From: an uncultured Clostridia bacterium
Lineage (GTDB): Bacteria > Bacillota > Clostridia > TANB77 > CAG-508
Direction of reading: 5' to 3'
Length of the DNA: 36,424 bases
Assembly (NCBI GenBank): GCA_949077355.1
Contig: CARUQW010000004.1
Span: 1-36,424 of the forward strand
The notes beneath the pieces were generated by a model that saw only the letters and a list, made by a program, of their open reading frames with translations, did not search any database and was not told the DNA's origin. The position numbers and the translations under genes are program-made. Position 1 is the stretch's first letter. Every line of letters begins with the position of its first letter. Below, piece after piece: positions 8,184 through 15,143 of this stretch.

Positions 8184-8209
8184 GACGTTTGAAAAATAAA
8201 AATGTTACA
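8184..8209 (-). promoter_or_regulatory. ECF-type autoregulatory promoter
   Basis: Reverse strand TGTAAC (8209-8204), 16-base spacer, CGTC (8187-8184), about 20 bases before the sigma gene start. This fits the TGTAAC / CGWC pattern of SigX-like ECF factors, with one base less spacing than the Bacillus SigX consensus. Confidence 0.6.
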
Positions 8210-8309
8210 ATTTTTATCTAATTATATCATTTTTTAGAAAAATAGAATAGAATTGTTGGGAAAATGTCAAAAACTGCGATGAAAAGTAGAAAAATACAAA
8301 GAAATTTTA

Positions 8310-8338
8310 TTGAGAAAGTAAGCGTTTTATGTTATGAT
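8310..8338 (+). promoter_or_regulatory. Sigma-A promoter of the small-ORF / XRE cluster
   Basis: TTGAGA (8310-8315), 17-base spacer, TATGAT (8333-8338), about 28 bases before the first small ORF. Confidence 0.6.
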
Positions 8339-8366
8339 AAGAATAAATAGAAAGGAAAAATATAAA

Positions 8367-8453
8367 ATGTATAAAAATGCCAAGAAGGTATGCTATGCCT
8401 CTTGGTATTTTTTAGCAGAAAAGAATAAAAAAGCAAAAAATGAAACAAACTAA
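8367..8453 (+). CDS. Tiny ORF, 28 residues
   Basis: Starts MYKNAKKVCYASWYFLAEKN and ends KNETN. AAAGGA lies about 9 bases upstream, and a promoter precedes it. It may be a real microprotein or an upstream ORF for the next gene. Nothing recognised. Confidence 0.35.
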   Translation: MYKNAKKVCYASWYFLAEKNKKAKNETN

Positions 8454-8469
8454 AAAAGAGGTGAAGTAT

Positions 8470-8607
8470 ATGGAAAATCTAAAGGAGGAGATAGCAGAAA
8501 CATTAGAAAAATTAGAAGTACTGATAAAGAGTGAAGAAAAAACTAAAATAGAAGAACAAAGAAAAATATTAGATAAGATGTTAGAAAAATACTTAAAAGA
8601 CATGTAG
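8470..8607 (+). CDS. Small helical protein, 45 residues (possible Spo0E-like)
   Basis: Begins MENLKEEIAETLEKLEVL; GAGGTGAAG precedes the ATG. Entirely charged and predicted to form two helices. The C-terminal helix RKILDKMLEKYLKDM resembles the LDKLIxxYxK end of Spo0E-type aspartyl-phosphate phosphatases, which are about this size and act on Spo0A~P in sporulating Firmicutes. The Ser of the family's SxxxD signature is not present (RKILD in its place), so the assignment is weak. It lies between a tiny ORF and an XRE regulator in the same direction. Confidence 0.5.
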   Translation: MENLKEEIAETLEKLEVLIKSEEKTKIEEQRKILDKMLEKYLKDM

Positions 8608-8697
8608 AAATAAAATACGATAAAAAACGAATAAAATTCATTTATATGCAACAAGAAATCTGATAAGATAAATAAAAATTAAAATAAGGTGGTAAGA

Positions 8698-9024
8698 ATG
8701 AGAAAAACAAGCACAATAAAAATTGGAGCAAACATACAAAAAATCAGAAAAAGCAATGGATACACACAAGAAAAACTAGCAGAAAGTATTGAAGTATCAG
8801 TAAGGTATATTAGTGATATTGAACAGGATAGAGCAAAGCCATCTTATGAAGTTCTAATTCGCATTTGCAACCTATTTCAAATAACCTTAGATCAAGTATT
8901 TAGTGAATATTTAAAAGCAACAGAAAATAAGAAATTAAACTATGCATTAGCAGGTTATGAAAAACTCTCAAAAGAAGACAAGAAAACAATTGAACATTTA
9001 ATTATGTATTTTAATAAAAAATAA
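8698..9024 (+). CDS. XRE-family helix-turn-helix regulator
   Basis: 108 residues from the ATG at 8698; AAGGTGG lies 6 bases before it (an in-frame GTG at 8689 lies inside that site). The N-terminal half is a classical HTH_3 domain: GANIQKIRKSNGYTQEKLAE, then VSVRYISDIEQDRAKPSYE and LIRICNLFQITLDQVF. The short C-terminal tail (LAGYEKLSKEDKKTIEHLI) is a helix typical of small clostridial XRE regulators. It binds DNA in the cytoplasm; the target is unknown. It is followed by a strong terminator. Confidence 0.88.
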   Translation: MRKTSTIKIGANIQKIRKSNGYTQEKLAESIEVSVRYISDIEQDRAKPSYEVLIRICNLFQITLDQVFSEYLKATENKKLNYALAGYEKLSKEDKKTIEHLIMYFNKK

Positions 9025-9025
9025 T

Positions 9026-9073
9026 AAAATCGCCAAACTCTACATGTTAATGGAAAGTTTGGCGATTTTTTCT
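9026..9073 (+). terminator. Terminator after the XRE gene
   Basis: AAAATCGCCAAACT pairs with AGTTTGGCGATTTT and is followed by a T run. Confidence 0.85.
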
Positions 9074-9096
9074 GTTTGTTATATTATCAAAAAATA

Positions 9097-9125
9097 TTGA
9101 AAAATTCTCTAATATTTAGTATAAT
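9097..9125 (+). promoter_or_regulatory. Sigma-A promoter of hpt-uvrC
   Basis: TTGAAA (9097-9102), 17-base spacer, TATAAT (9120-9125). Confidence 0.7.
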
Positions 9126-9201
9126 AGTAAAAGAGAAAACAAGAAAGGCTTTGCATCATTACAATAAAAAACGAAAGGCCTTGGGAAGGAATGAAGATAA
9201 A

Positions 9202-9714
9202 ATGGATGAAATTAATGTATTAATTAACAAAGCAAAATTGGAAAAAAGAATTGAAGAAATGGGAAAACAAATTCAAAAAGATTATGAAGGAAAAGACATA
9301 GTATTTATAGGAATTTTAAAAGGTTCTGTTATGTTTATGACAGAACTTGCTAAAAATGTAAAACAAAGTGTAGCACTAGATTTTATGGATGTATCTAGCT
9401 ATGATGGAAAAGAAAGTACAGGAAATGTAAGAATCAATAAAGATATTAGAGATTCGATAGAAGGAAAAGATGTAATTATAGTAGAAGACATTATTGACAC
9501 TGGAAGAACATTAACATACTTAAAAGAATATTTAAAACAAAAAAATCCGAACAGTCTAAGAATTGCAACGATGTTGTCAAAACCATCTAGAAGAATTATG
9601 GAATTAGATGTAGATTATATCGGTTTTGCCATTGAAGATAAATTTGTAGTTGGATATGGATTAGATTATAACGAAAAATATAGAAATTTACCATACATTG
9701 GCTATATTGAATAA
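9202..9714 (+). CDS. hpt: Hypoxanthine phosphoribosyltransferase
   Basis: 170 residues from the ATG at 9202, the usual Hpt size; AAGGA lies 13 bases upstream, a little far. The frame is open upstream to 9076, but the promoter at 9097-9125 excludes that start. The PRPP-binding motif VIIVEDIIDTGRTL is at about residues 92-105, and the substrate/PPi loop is GILKGSVMFMTEL at about 37-49. The C-terminal FVVGYGLDYNEKYRNLPYIG is diagnostic. It converts hypoxanthine or guanine plus PRPP to IMP or GMP (purine salvage, cytoplasm). It sits 11 bases before uvrC, so the two are co-transcribed. Confidence 0.95.
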   Translation: MDEINVLINKAKLEKRIEEMGKQIQKDYEGKDIVFIGILKGSVMFMTELAKNVKQSVALDFMDVSSYDGKESTGNVRINKDIRDSIEGKDVIIVEDIIDTGRTLTYLKEYLKQKNPNSLRIATMLSKPSRRIMELDVDYIGFAIEDKFVVGYGLDYNEKYRNLPYIGYIE

Positions 9715-9725
9715 AAGGAGTAGAT

Positions 9726-11600
9726 ATGTTTAATATCGAAGAAGAACTAAAAAAATTGCCCAATAAGCCTGGTGTTTATGTAATGAGAGATAAAGAGGAT
9801 AAGATTATTTATGTAGGAAAGGCAATTTCTTTAAAAAATAGAGTAAGGCAATATTTTAGAAAGAATAATAAAACTGCGAGAATTGAAAAAATGGTCAGCT
9901 TGATTGACCATTTTGAATATATAGTAGTAGATAATGAAGCAGAGGCATTAATTTTGGAATGTAACTTGATAAAAAGAAACAGACCCAAATTTAATGTCTT
10001 ATTAAAAGATGATAAAACTTATCCCTATATCAAAATAGATATCCAAAACGACTACCCAGGGGTATTTATTACAAGAAGAATTGTAAATGATGGATCTAAA
10101 TATTTTGGACCTTATGCAAATCCAGGAGCTGCTAAAGAAATGGTGAATTTTATCAAAGAGAAATATAAAATTCGCCAATGTAGAACTTTGAAAGAAAGAA
10201 GTAGACCATGCCTAAATTATCATATTAATAAATGCTTAGCGCCTTGTATGGGAAAAGTTACAAAGGAAGAGTATCACAAACAAATTAATGAAATTATTGA
10301 TTTATTAGAAGGAAAAACAGAAAAATTGCGTAAAGAATTAGAAGCTCAGATGCAAGAAGCATCGAAAAAATTAGACTTTGAAAAAGCAGCCTATATACGT
10401 GATAAGATACAAGCCATTGAAAGGGTATCAGCTAAACAAAAAGTATCCAATATTTCAGAAAACAATATTGATGTCATAGGAATTGCAAAATCAGATTTAG
10501 AAGTTTGCATCGAAATATTTTTTGTTAGAGGTAGCAAAATGATAGGAAGAGAACATTATTTTTATGCAGATTTAGAAGATATGGAAGACAAAGAAATACT
10601 ATCTGGATTTATCAAGCAATATTACTTAGAAAATCCGAATATTCCTAATAAAATCATGATAAAAGAAGAAATTGAAGACAAAGAAACAATCGAAAAATGG
10701 TTATCCACAATATTGGACAAAAAGGTGGAAATAAAAGCACCGAAAAAAGGCGAAAAACTGCGTTTTGTAGAAATGGCAGAAAAGAATGCAAAAGTAACCT
10801 TAGAAAACAAAGAAAAAGACAAAACGGAAATACTAATAGAACTAAAAAGAGTTTTAGGTATGGACAAACTACCAAGAAAAATTGAAACCTACGACATTTC
10901 TAATATAGCAGGAGAATACACCGTGGCTGGAATGTGTGTTATGCAAGATGGTGTTATCAAAAAAAATTTATCACGAAGATTCAAAATAAAAACAGTATTT
11001 GGACAAGATGACCCTAGATGTATGGAAGAAGTAATTATTAGAAGGCTAAAACATTCCATTGAAAATCCAAAAGGAGGATTTGGAACATTACCTGATGTTA
11101 TCTTTGCCGATGGAGGAATCACACAAATCAGAGCGGTACAAAATGCCATTCAAAAAGTAAATCATGATTTTGGGGACGGAGGAAAAAATCATGATGGAAA
11201 AGAACAGACTAATATAGAAGAAAAAAATTCTGCATTAGTTTTAGAAGAACCATTGAAGATACCTGTTTTTGGAATGGTAAAGAATGATAAACATCAGACG
11301 AGAGCATTAATGGATGAAGAAAGAAATGAGTTGAAAATATCACAAAATTTGATGCATGTAATTACAAGATTTCAAGATACTGTACATGATACGGCAATTA
11401 CATACCATAGAAAACTAAGGGATAAACAGATTACAAAATCTGAATTAGATGAAATTAATGGCATTGGAGAAGCAAAGAAAAAAGCCTTATTAAAACATTT
11501 TGGAAGTATGGAAAAAATAAAAGAAGCCAGTATAGAGGATTTAACACAAGTGAAAGGGATTAATGAAGAATTGGCTAAAAAAATTTTAGGATTAAAATGA
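9726..11600 (+). CDS. uvrC: Excinuclease ABC subunit C, with repeat-derived insertion
   Basis: 624 residues, slightly longer than the usual ~600. Order: GIY-YIG nuclease (about residues 8-90, PGVYVMRDKEDKIIYVGKA) making the 3' incision; a Cys cluster (RQC...RPCLNYHINKCLAPC, about 157-175) matching the Fe-S ligands known in UvrC; the UVR domain (about 203-235, LDFEKAAYIRDKIQAIE); the RNase H-like nuclease (about 385-560, with FADGGITQIRAV) making the 5' incision; and a C-terminal helix-hairpin-helix pair. It acts with UvrAB in nucleotide excision repair. Between AVQNAIQKV and IPVFGMVK there are ~33 residues where relatives have about 7. Part of this, HDFGDGGKNH, is encoded by a mini-palindrome (11164-11192) identical to one at 13944-13972. 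Catalytic residues are retained, so it is probably functional. Confidence 0.96.
   Translation: MFNIEEELKKLPNKPGVYVMRDKEDKIIYVGKAISLKNRVRQYFRKNNKTARIEKMVSLIDHFEYIVVDNEAEALILECNLIKRNRPKFNVLLKDDKTYPYIKIDIQNDYPGVFITRRIVNDGSKYFGPYANPGAAKEMVNFIKEKYKIRQCRTLKERSRPCLNYHINKCLAPCMGKVTKEEYHKQINEIIDLLEGKTEKLRKELEAQMQEASKKLDFEKAAYIRDKIQAIERVSAKQKVSNISENNIDVIGIAKSDLEVCIEIFFVRGSKMIGREHYFYADLEDMEDKEILSGFIKQYYLENPNIPNKIMIKEEIEDKETIEKWLSTILDKKVEIKAPKKGEKLRFVEMAEKNAKVTLENKEKDKTEILIELKRVLGMDKLPRKIETYDISNIAGEYTVAGMCVMQDGVIKKNLSRRFKIKTVFGQDDPRCMEEVIIRRLKHSIENPKGGFGTLPDVIFADGGITQIRAVQNAIQKVNHDFGDGGKNHDGKEQTNIEEKNSALVLEEPLKIPVFGMVKNDKHQTRALMDEERNELKISQNLMHVITRFQDTVHDTAITYHRKLRDKQITKSELDEINGIGEAKKKALLKHFGSMEKIKEASIEDLTQVKGINEELAKKILGLK
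11164..11192. repeat. 29-bp mini-palindrome, ATGATTTT family, inside uvrC
   Basis: Ends ATGATTTT...AAAATCAT with core GGGGACGGAGG. It is identical, base for base, to the reverse complement of 13944-13972. Flanking bases extend the inverted ends (ATC before, GAT after). It is in frame with uvrC. Confidence 0.85.
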
Positions 11601-11605
11601 TATAT

Positions 11606-11634
11606 GAAAAAGAAGAGGTTGCCCTCTTCCTTTA
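11606..11634 (+). terminator. Hairpin after uvrC
   Basis: GAAGAGG pairs with CCTCTTC across a 4-nt loop, preceded by an A tract and followed by TTT. It may serve both uvrC and the convergent small gene. Confidence 0.55.
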
Positions 11635-11643
11635 AAATACAGT

Positions 11644-11790
11644 TTACTTGGAAAGTGCTCCGATACTAAGCCCTGTGATAGAATGAAAAGCCTTACATCG
11701 AAATGGCTTAACAAACAGGTGATAGTGGAGTAACAAGGCAGCATATCCCAATAAAGAAACTGCAAGACTAGCTTTTAACACTTTTTTCAT
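11644..11790 (-). CDS. Small membrane protein, 48 residues, unknown
   Basis: Reverse-strand ORF beginning MKKVLKASLAVSLLGYAALL with a strong ribosome site (AAAGGAGG, 8 bases before the ATG). The N terminus looks like a signal anchor (two Lys then ~18 hydrophobic residues). The rest is short and contains one Cys and several His (HYHLFVKPFRCKAFHSITG). No similar family recognised. It converges with uvrC. Confidence 0.55.
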   Translation of the reverse strand: MKKVLKASLAVSLLGYAALLLHYHLFVKPFRCKAFHSITGLSIGALSK

Positions 11791-11870
11791 AAAGAAATCC
11801 TCCTTTGTGAGTAAAAGCTTTGAATAATAGTTATTATTTAAGTTACAGTGTATAAATTTTATGTTTTATA

Positions 11871-12539
11871 TTATATCATAATTTTAATAAAATAGCAAAT
11901 AACAATTACAACGAAAAACAGAGCTTTGTCAATAATTACAAAATTAGCTCTATGAATGTATAAAGCCTTATCGTCAATCATTAGCTTAGTCATTTTGGGT
12001 AAATCATCAGGGATATCCCAATAAACATCGTCACCACTGTAAGCACAAATCGGTACACCTAATTGAGATTGAATGACAACAACCTGAGGTTTTCCAAAAT
12101 AGTTTTTATATTTATTTACTACTTTGGAAACAGAAGTTAATCCTGTTAATCCACCTGGGCTACTACTATCAACATCTGTTAGGTTAAATTCCACATCCCG
12201 ATGCAAACCAGATTCAGCAAAGATAACCGTGTTACCACAACTAGACATCTGTTTACCATCAATGGTAATGGTGATGACAGAAGAAAGCGAAGGTTTTTTA
12301 ACCCAATCTCCATCAGAATCCACAGTAGGTTCTTCTACGAGATTCCCATCGATATCAATCTGTTCACCTGCAACGGTTAGAAATTTTGCGCCATAGTTGT
12401 CATAGAATTCAGCAGTATAAGATACACCGATTAAGCGACCTTTGATGGAGTTCAGTTCGCTGCTTATTACACCACATCCAGAAAGCTGAGCGCAAACTAA
12501 TGCTAATAAAGTTACCCATAATACCATTTTTTTCTTCAT
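11871..12539 (-). CDS. Lipoprotein, DUF5052-like
   Basis: 222 residues, AGGAGG ribosome site, own promoter. The N-terminal signal sequence ends in a lipobox LSGC (Cys at residue 22), so the mature protein should be lipid-anchored outside the cell. The body has features I associate with the clostridial DUF5052 lipoproteins (AEFYDNYGAKFLTVAGEQIDI, a DGDWVKKPSLSSVITITIDG stretch); this is from memory and not certain. The last ~17 residues (ALFFVVIVICYFIKIMI) are hydrophobic and would form an unexpected membrane segment for a lipoprotein, perhaps from loss of the original stop codon. It uses one CGG codon (12198-12200). Confidence 0.7.
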   Translation of the reverse strand: MKKKMVLWVTLLALVCAQLSGCGVISSELNSIKGRLIGVSYTAEFYDNYGAKFLTVAGEQIDIDGNLVEEPTVDSDGDWVKKPSLSSVITITIDGKQMSSCGNTVIFAESGLHRDVEFNLTDVDSSSPGGLTGLTSVSKVVNKYKNYFGKPQVVVIQSQLGVPICAYSGDDVYWDIPDDLPKMTKLMIDDKALYIHRANFVIIDKALFFVVIVICYFIKIMI

Positions 12540-12626
12540 ATTGAAGTCCTCCTATAAAATATTTTTTTACTTTGTTGTCATTCCCATAAGTTGCAAAAAT
12601 TAGGAAAACAAAAAGTAATTTAATAT

Positions 12627-12655
12627 AGTATAACATACTTTACATAAAAAAGCAA
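12627..12655 (-). promoter_or_regulatory. Sigma-A promoter of the lipoprotein gene
   Basis: Reverse strand TTGCTT (12655-12650), 17-base spacer, TATACT (12632-12627). Confidence 0.55.
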
Positions 12656-12715
12656 ATATTAGCAATGAAAGACAGGAATAAATTTTTATAAAAGATAAAT
12701 GGAAATTTGGAATAT

Positions 12716-12743
12716 TTGAAAAAGTTTTGCATATACATATAAA
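12716..12743 (+). promoter_or_regulatory. Likely promoter of the 12764 gene
   Basis: TTGAAA (12716-12721), 16-base spacer, TATAAA (12738-12743), about 20 bases before the start codon. Confidence 0.45.
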
Positions 12744-12763
12744 GAAAAATAAAAGGAGGAATT

Positions 12764-12979
12764 ATGAGTATGGAATGTGCAAAAGATGAAATTTTTCAGA
12801 TTAGGTATAATACTAAGTTGAATAGACTACAAATGAGAGGAGAAAATTGGACAACTAGACTATTTCAAAAAGTAAAAAAACATAAATTAATAACTACCAC
12901 AATTATAGCAGTTTTTACATTTGCTATTGCTAATATGATTATGATATATAGTTTTATGAAAATTTTACAAAATATCTGA
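12764..12979 (+). CDS. Small single-pass membrane protein, unknown
   Basis: 71 residues; AAAGGAGG lies 6 bases before the ATG. A second ATG two codons on is also possible. The polar N-terminal half (CAKDEIFQIRYNTKLNRLQ) and basic region (RLFQKVKKHK) precede one membrane helix (about residues 44-66, TTTIIAVFTFAIANMIMIYSF). With the basic segment on the inside, the N terminus should be cytoplasmic. No family function known to me. It stands alone between divergent and downstream promoters. Confidence 0.7.
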   Translation: MSMECAKDEIFQIRYNTKLNRLQMRGENWTTRLFQKVKKHKLITTTIIAVFTFAIANMIMIYSFMKILQNI

Positions 12980-13000
12980 AAGAAAAATATTTCGATATCC

Positions 13001-13029
13001 TTGGAAAAGTTAATAAAATGTGATAAAAT
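13001..13029 (+). promoter_or_regulatory. Sigma-A promoter of the methyltransferase / pseudouridine synthase pair
   Basis: TTGGAA (13001-13006), 17-base spacer, TAAAAT (13024-13029). Confidence 0.6.
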
Positions 13030-13046
13030 AATACTATTCTAACAAA

Positions 13047-13086
13047 AAGGAGGAATAGTAGTTTATTTTAGCTACTGAAAAATATG
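13047..13086 (+). promoter_or_regulatory. Unusually distant ribosome site with a hairpin spacer
   Basis: AAGGAGG (13047-13053) is 30 bases before the only usable in-frame start (ATG 13084), too far for normal initiation. A small hairpin AGTAG / CTACT (13057-13061 with 13072-13076) lies between; folding it would reduce the effective distance to about 10 bases. Confidence 0.4.
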
Positions 13087-13947
13087 AAACTAGCAAATGA
13101 ATGGAAAGAATATAAAATATTAGACATGACAGAAGGACAAAAACTAGAAAGATGGGGAGATGTTGTTTTAGTAAGACCAGACCCTCAAATCATATGGAAG
13201 GATAAAAGTTTTCCAAAGAAATGGAAAGAGATTAATGCAACTTACCATAGAAGCAAAACGGGAGGAGGTTCCTGGGAATTTAAAAAGAAGATGCCAAAAA
13301 CATGGCAAGTACATTATAAAAATTTAACATTTAATATTAAACCAATGGGATTTAAGCATACCGGACTTTTTCCGGAGCAAGCTGTGAATTGGGACTGGAT
13401 GATAAATAAAATAAAATCAGCCAAGAGAGAAATCAAAGTATTAAATTTATTCGCTTATACGGGAGGAGCAACCGTTGCTTGCTTATCAGCAGGGGCGTCA
13501 GTTTGCCATGTGGATAGTTCAAAAGGAATGACAACTTGGGCAAAAGAAAATGTAACATCTTCAGGGTTACAAGATAAATCAGTAAGATTTATCATTGACG
13601 ATGTAGTGAAATTTGTAAACAGGGAAATTAGAAGGGGAAATAAATACGATGCTATTATTATGGATCCACCATCCTATGGAAGAGGTGCAAAAGGAGAAGT
13701 TTGGCAGTTTGAAAATAACATTTATGATTTAGTAGAATTGTGTACACAAGTGCTATCAGACAATCCATTATTTTTCTTAATTAATTCTTATACAACAGGA
13801 ATTTCAAGTACAGTATTACAAAATATTTTGAGTGTAACGGTAAATAAAAAACATAAAGGTAGGTTAGAATGCGGAGAAATTGGACTTCCTATGGAAAATT
13901 CAAATTTAGTATTACCTTGTGGCATCTATGGAAGATGGGAAAGATGA
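13084..13947 (+). CDS. SAM-dependent methyltransferase, RlmI/RlmK-like
   Basis: 287 residues. The Rossmann methyltransferase core is clear: motif I VLNLFAYTGGATVACLSAGA (about residues 120-140), an acidic HVDSSKG after strand 2, DDVVKFV, and the catalytic-loop motif MDPPSYGRGAKGEVW (about 197-212). The N-terminal ~115 residues form the small beta domain seen in RlmI/RlmK-type rRNA cytosine methyltransferases, but without a recognisable PUA domain. The likely role is methylation of rRNA, with SAM as donor. It is followed 39 bases on by a pseudouridine synthase, another RNA-modifying enzyme. Its stop codon lies inside a mini-palindrome (13944-13972). Exact target base unknown. Confidence 0.85.
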   Translation: MKLANEWKEYKILDMTEGQKLERWGDVVLVRPDPQIIWKDKSFPKKWKEINATYHRSKTGGGSWEFKKKMPKTWQVHYKNLTFNIKPMGFKHTGLFPEQAVNWDWMINKIKSAKREIKVLNLFAYTGGATVACLSAGASVCHVDSSKGMTTWAKENVTSSGLQDKSVRFIIDDVVKFVNREIRRGNKYDAIIMDPPSYGRGAKGEVWQFENNIYDLVELCTQVLSDNPLFFLINSYTTGISSTVLQNILSVTVNKKHKGRLECGEIGLPMENSNLVLPCGIYGRWER

Positions 13948-13972
13948 TTTTTTCCTCCGTCCCCAAAATCAT
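13944..13972. repeat. 29-bp mini-palindrome, ATGATTTT family, at a stop codon
   Basis: Exact reverse-complement copy of 11164-11192. The methyltransferase TGA (13945-13947) is contained in its left arm, and the ribosome site of the next gene begins right after it. Confidence 0.85.
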
Positions 13973-13986
13973 TGAAGGAGAAGAAA

Positions 13987-14670
13987 ATGCAAAATTTAAA
14001 AGTAGTATTTGAAGATAATCATATAATTGTAGTAGAGAAAAGGCCCAATATTCCATCACAGGCAGATAAGACAGAGGATATTGATATGTTAACAATTGTA
14101 AAACAATATATCAAAGAAAAATACAAAAAACCGGGAAATGTTTATTTAGGATTGGTTCACAGATTAGATAGACCAGTTGGTGGAATTATGATTTTTGCTA
14201 AGACATCTAAAGCGGCAGCTAGATTAAGTGAACAAGTAAGAGAAAAAGTTTTTAAAAAGAAATATTTAGCAGTGGTAGATGGAAAAATCGAGCCAGAGCA
14301 AGGAAGTTTAGAAGATTATTTATATAAAGATGAAAGACATAATATAAGCAAAGTAGTAAATAAGGATAAGAAAAATGCAAAAATGGCTAAATTAGATTAT
14401 CAACTTTTAAAATATAATGAAAAAAAGGACTTGAGTTTAATAAAAATTAATTTACATACAGGACGCCATCATCAAATAAGAGTACAATTATCTCATTTTG
14501 GACATAGTATTTTTGGAGACCAAAAGTATGGAAATAGGGGACAAGGAAAGCAAATTGCATTATGGGCTTATCAGCTTACGATTAAACATCCTATTACAAA
14601 AGAAGAGATAACATTTGAAGATTTCCCAGAGCCAATAGGAACATGGTGTATTCTAAAAGAAGGAAAATAA
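13987..14670 (+). CDS. RluA-family pseudouridine synthase
   Basis: 227 residues from the ATG at 13987, 7 bases after AAGGAG. The catalytic signature HRLDRPVGGIMIFAKT (about residues 54-69) has the Asp that attacks the uridine, and the late motif LHTGRHHQIRVQLSHFGHSIFGD (in two parts, about 158-180) is typical of RluA enzymes. There is no S4 domain at the N terminus, which starts directly with the catalytic domain (VVFEDNHIIVVEKRPNIPSQ). It isomerises specific uridines in rRNA or tRNA; which one cannot be told. Second gene after the SAM methyltransferase, likely co-transcribed. Confidence 0.92.
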   Translation: MQNLKVVFEDNHIIVVEKRPNIPSQADKTEDIDMLTIVKQYIKEKYKKPGNVYLGLVHRLDRPVGGIMIFAKTSKAAARLSEQVREKVFKKKYLAVVDGKIEPEQGSLEDYLYKDERHNISKVVNKDKKNAKMAKLDYQLLKYNEKKDLSLIKINLHTGRHHQIRVQLSHFGHSIFGDQKYGNRGQGKQIALWAYQLTIKHPITKEEITFEDFPEPIGTWCILKEGK

Positions 14671-14700
14671 AATAAAAAACATAGAAATTTCAAAAAGTAT

Positions 14701-14729
14701 TTGCATTTTGGAAAAAATTGTGTTACAAT
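14701..14729 (+). promoter_or_regulatory. Sigma-A promoter of secG
   Basis: TTGCAT (14701-14706), 17-base spacer, TACAAT (14724-14729). Confidence 0.6.
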
Positions 14730-14773
14730 ATCGAAGTATAAAAAGAGAGAAACCGTAGGGAGGAAGAAAATAA

Positions 14774-15022
14774 ATGGAAATAGCAAAAGGAATACTAATT
14801 GTAATTTACTTTATGGTAGCAGTAGCTTTAATTATATTAACATTAATACAATCGAAAGAAGATGCAGGATTATCATCTACCATAACTGGTTCATCAACAA
14901 ATAATTTCTTTGAAAAAAACAAAGGAAGAACGAAAGAAGGAAAACAAAAAAGATGGACCATTATATTAGCAGTAGTATTTGCAATATTAACAATAGCATT
15001 AGGAATATTATACATGGCATAG
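14774..15022 (+). CDS. secG: Preprotein translocase subunit SecG
   Basis: 82 residues, normal length. Two membrane helices (about residues 5-24 and 60-81) are separated by a short cytoplasmic loop. The loop holds the family pattern LIQSKEDAGLSSTITGSSTNN, and the basic KGRTKEGKQKR segment precedes helix 2. It is the small subunit of the SecYEG channel in the cytoplasmic membrane. AGGGAGG lies about 9 bases before the ATG. It is followed by a terminator-like hairpin and then rnr, the common secG-rnr order of Firmicutes. Confidence 0.95.
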   Translation: MEIAKGILIVIYFMVAVALIILTLIQSKEDAGLSSTITGSSTNNFFEKNKGRTKEGKQKRWTIILAVVFAILTIALGILYMA

Positions 15023-15032
15023 AAAAAATAGT

Positions 15033-15069
15033 AAAAGGGCGGTTTTTATCTAAAAACTTGCTCTTTTTT
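15033..15069 (+). terminator. Terminator or attenuator between secG and rnr
   Basis: AAAAGGGC...TTTTTA pairs imperfectly (G-U pairs) with TAAAAA...GCTCTTTT, followed by a T run. Confidence 0.6.
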
Positions 15070-15076
15070 CGAAACT

Positions 15077-15105
15077 GGGATTTTAAGGAGCGTCCCTACA
15101 ATCCC
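15077..15105. repeat. 29-bp mini-palindrome, GGGATT family
   Basis: Ends GGGATT...AATCCC. Read in reverse complement its core is GGGACGCTCCTT, and it matches 36300-36328 at nearly every position. It lies in the secG-rnr gap just after the terminator. Confidence 0.75.
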
Positions 15106-15143
15106 ACTCCACCTTAATCTCTTCAAAGAAAGGAAATAAAAGA

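Noticed and set aside
8412..8654. Reverse 80-codon hydrophobic open frame
   Set aside because: Phe/Ser/Ile-rich artefact of AT-rich DNA opposite small forward ORFs that have ribosome sites.
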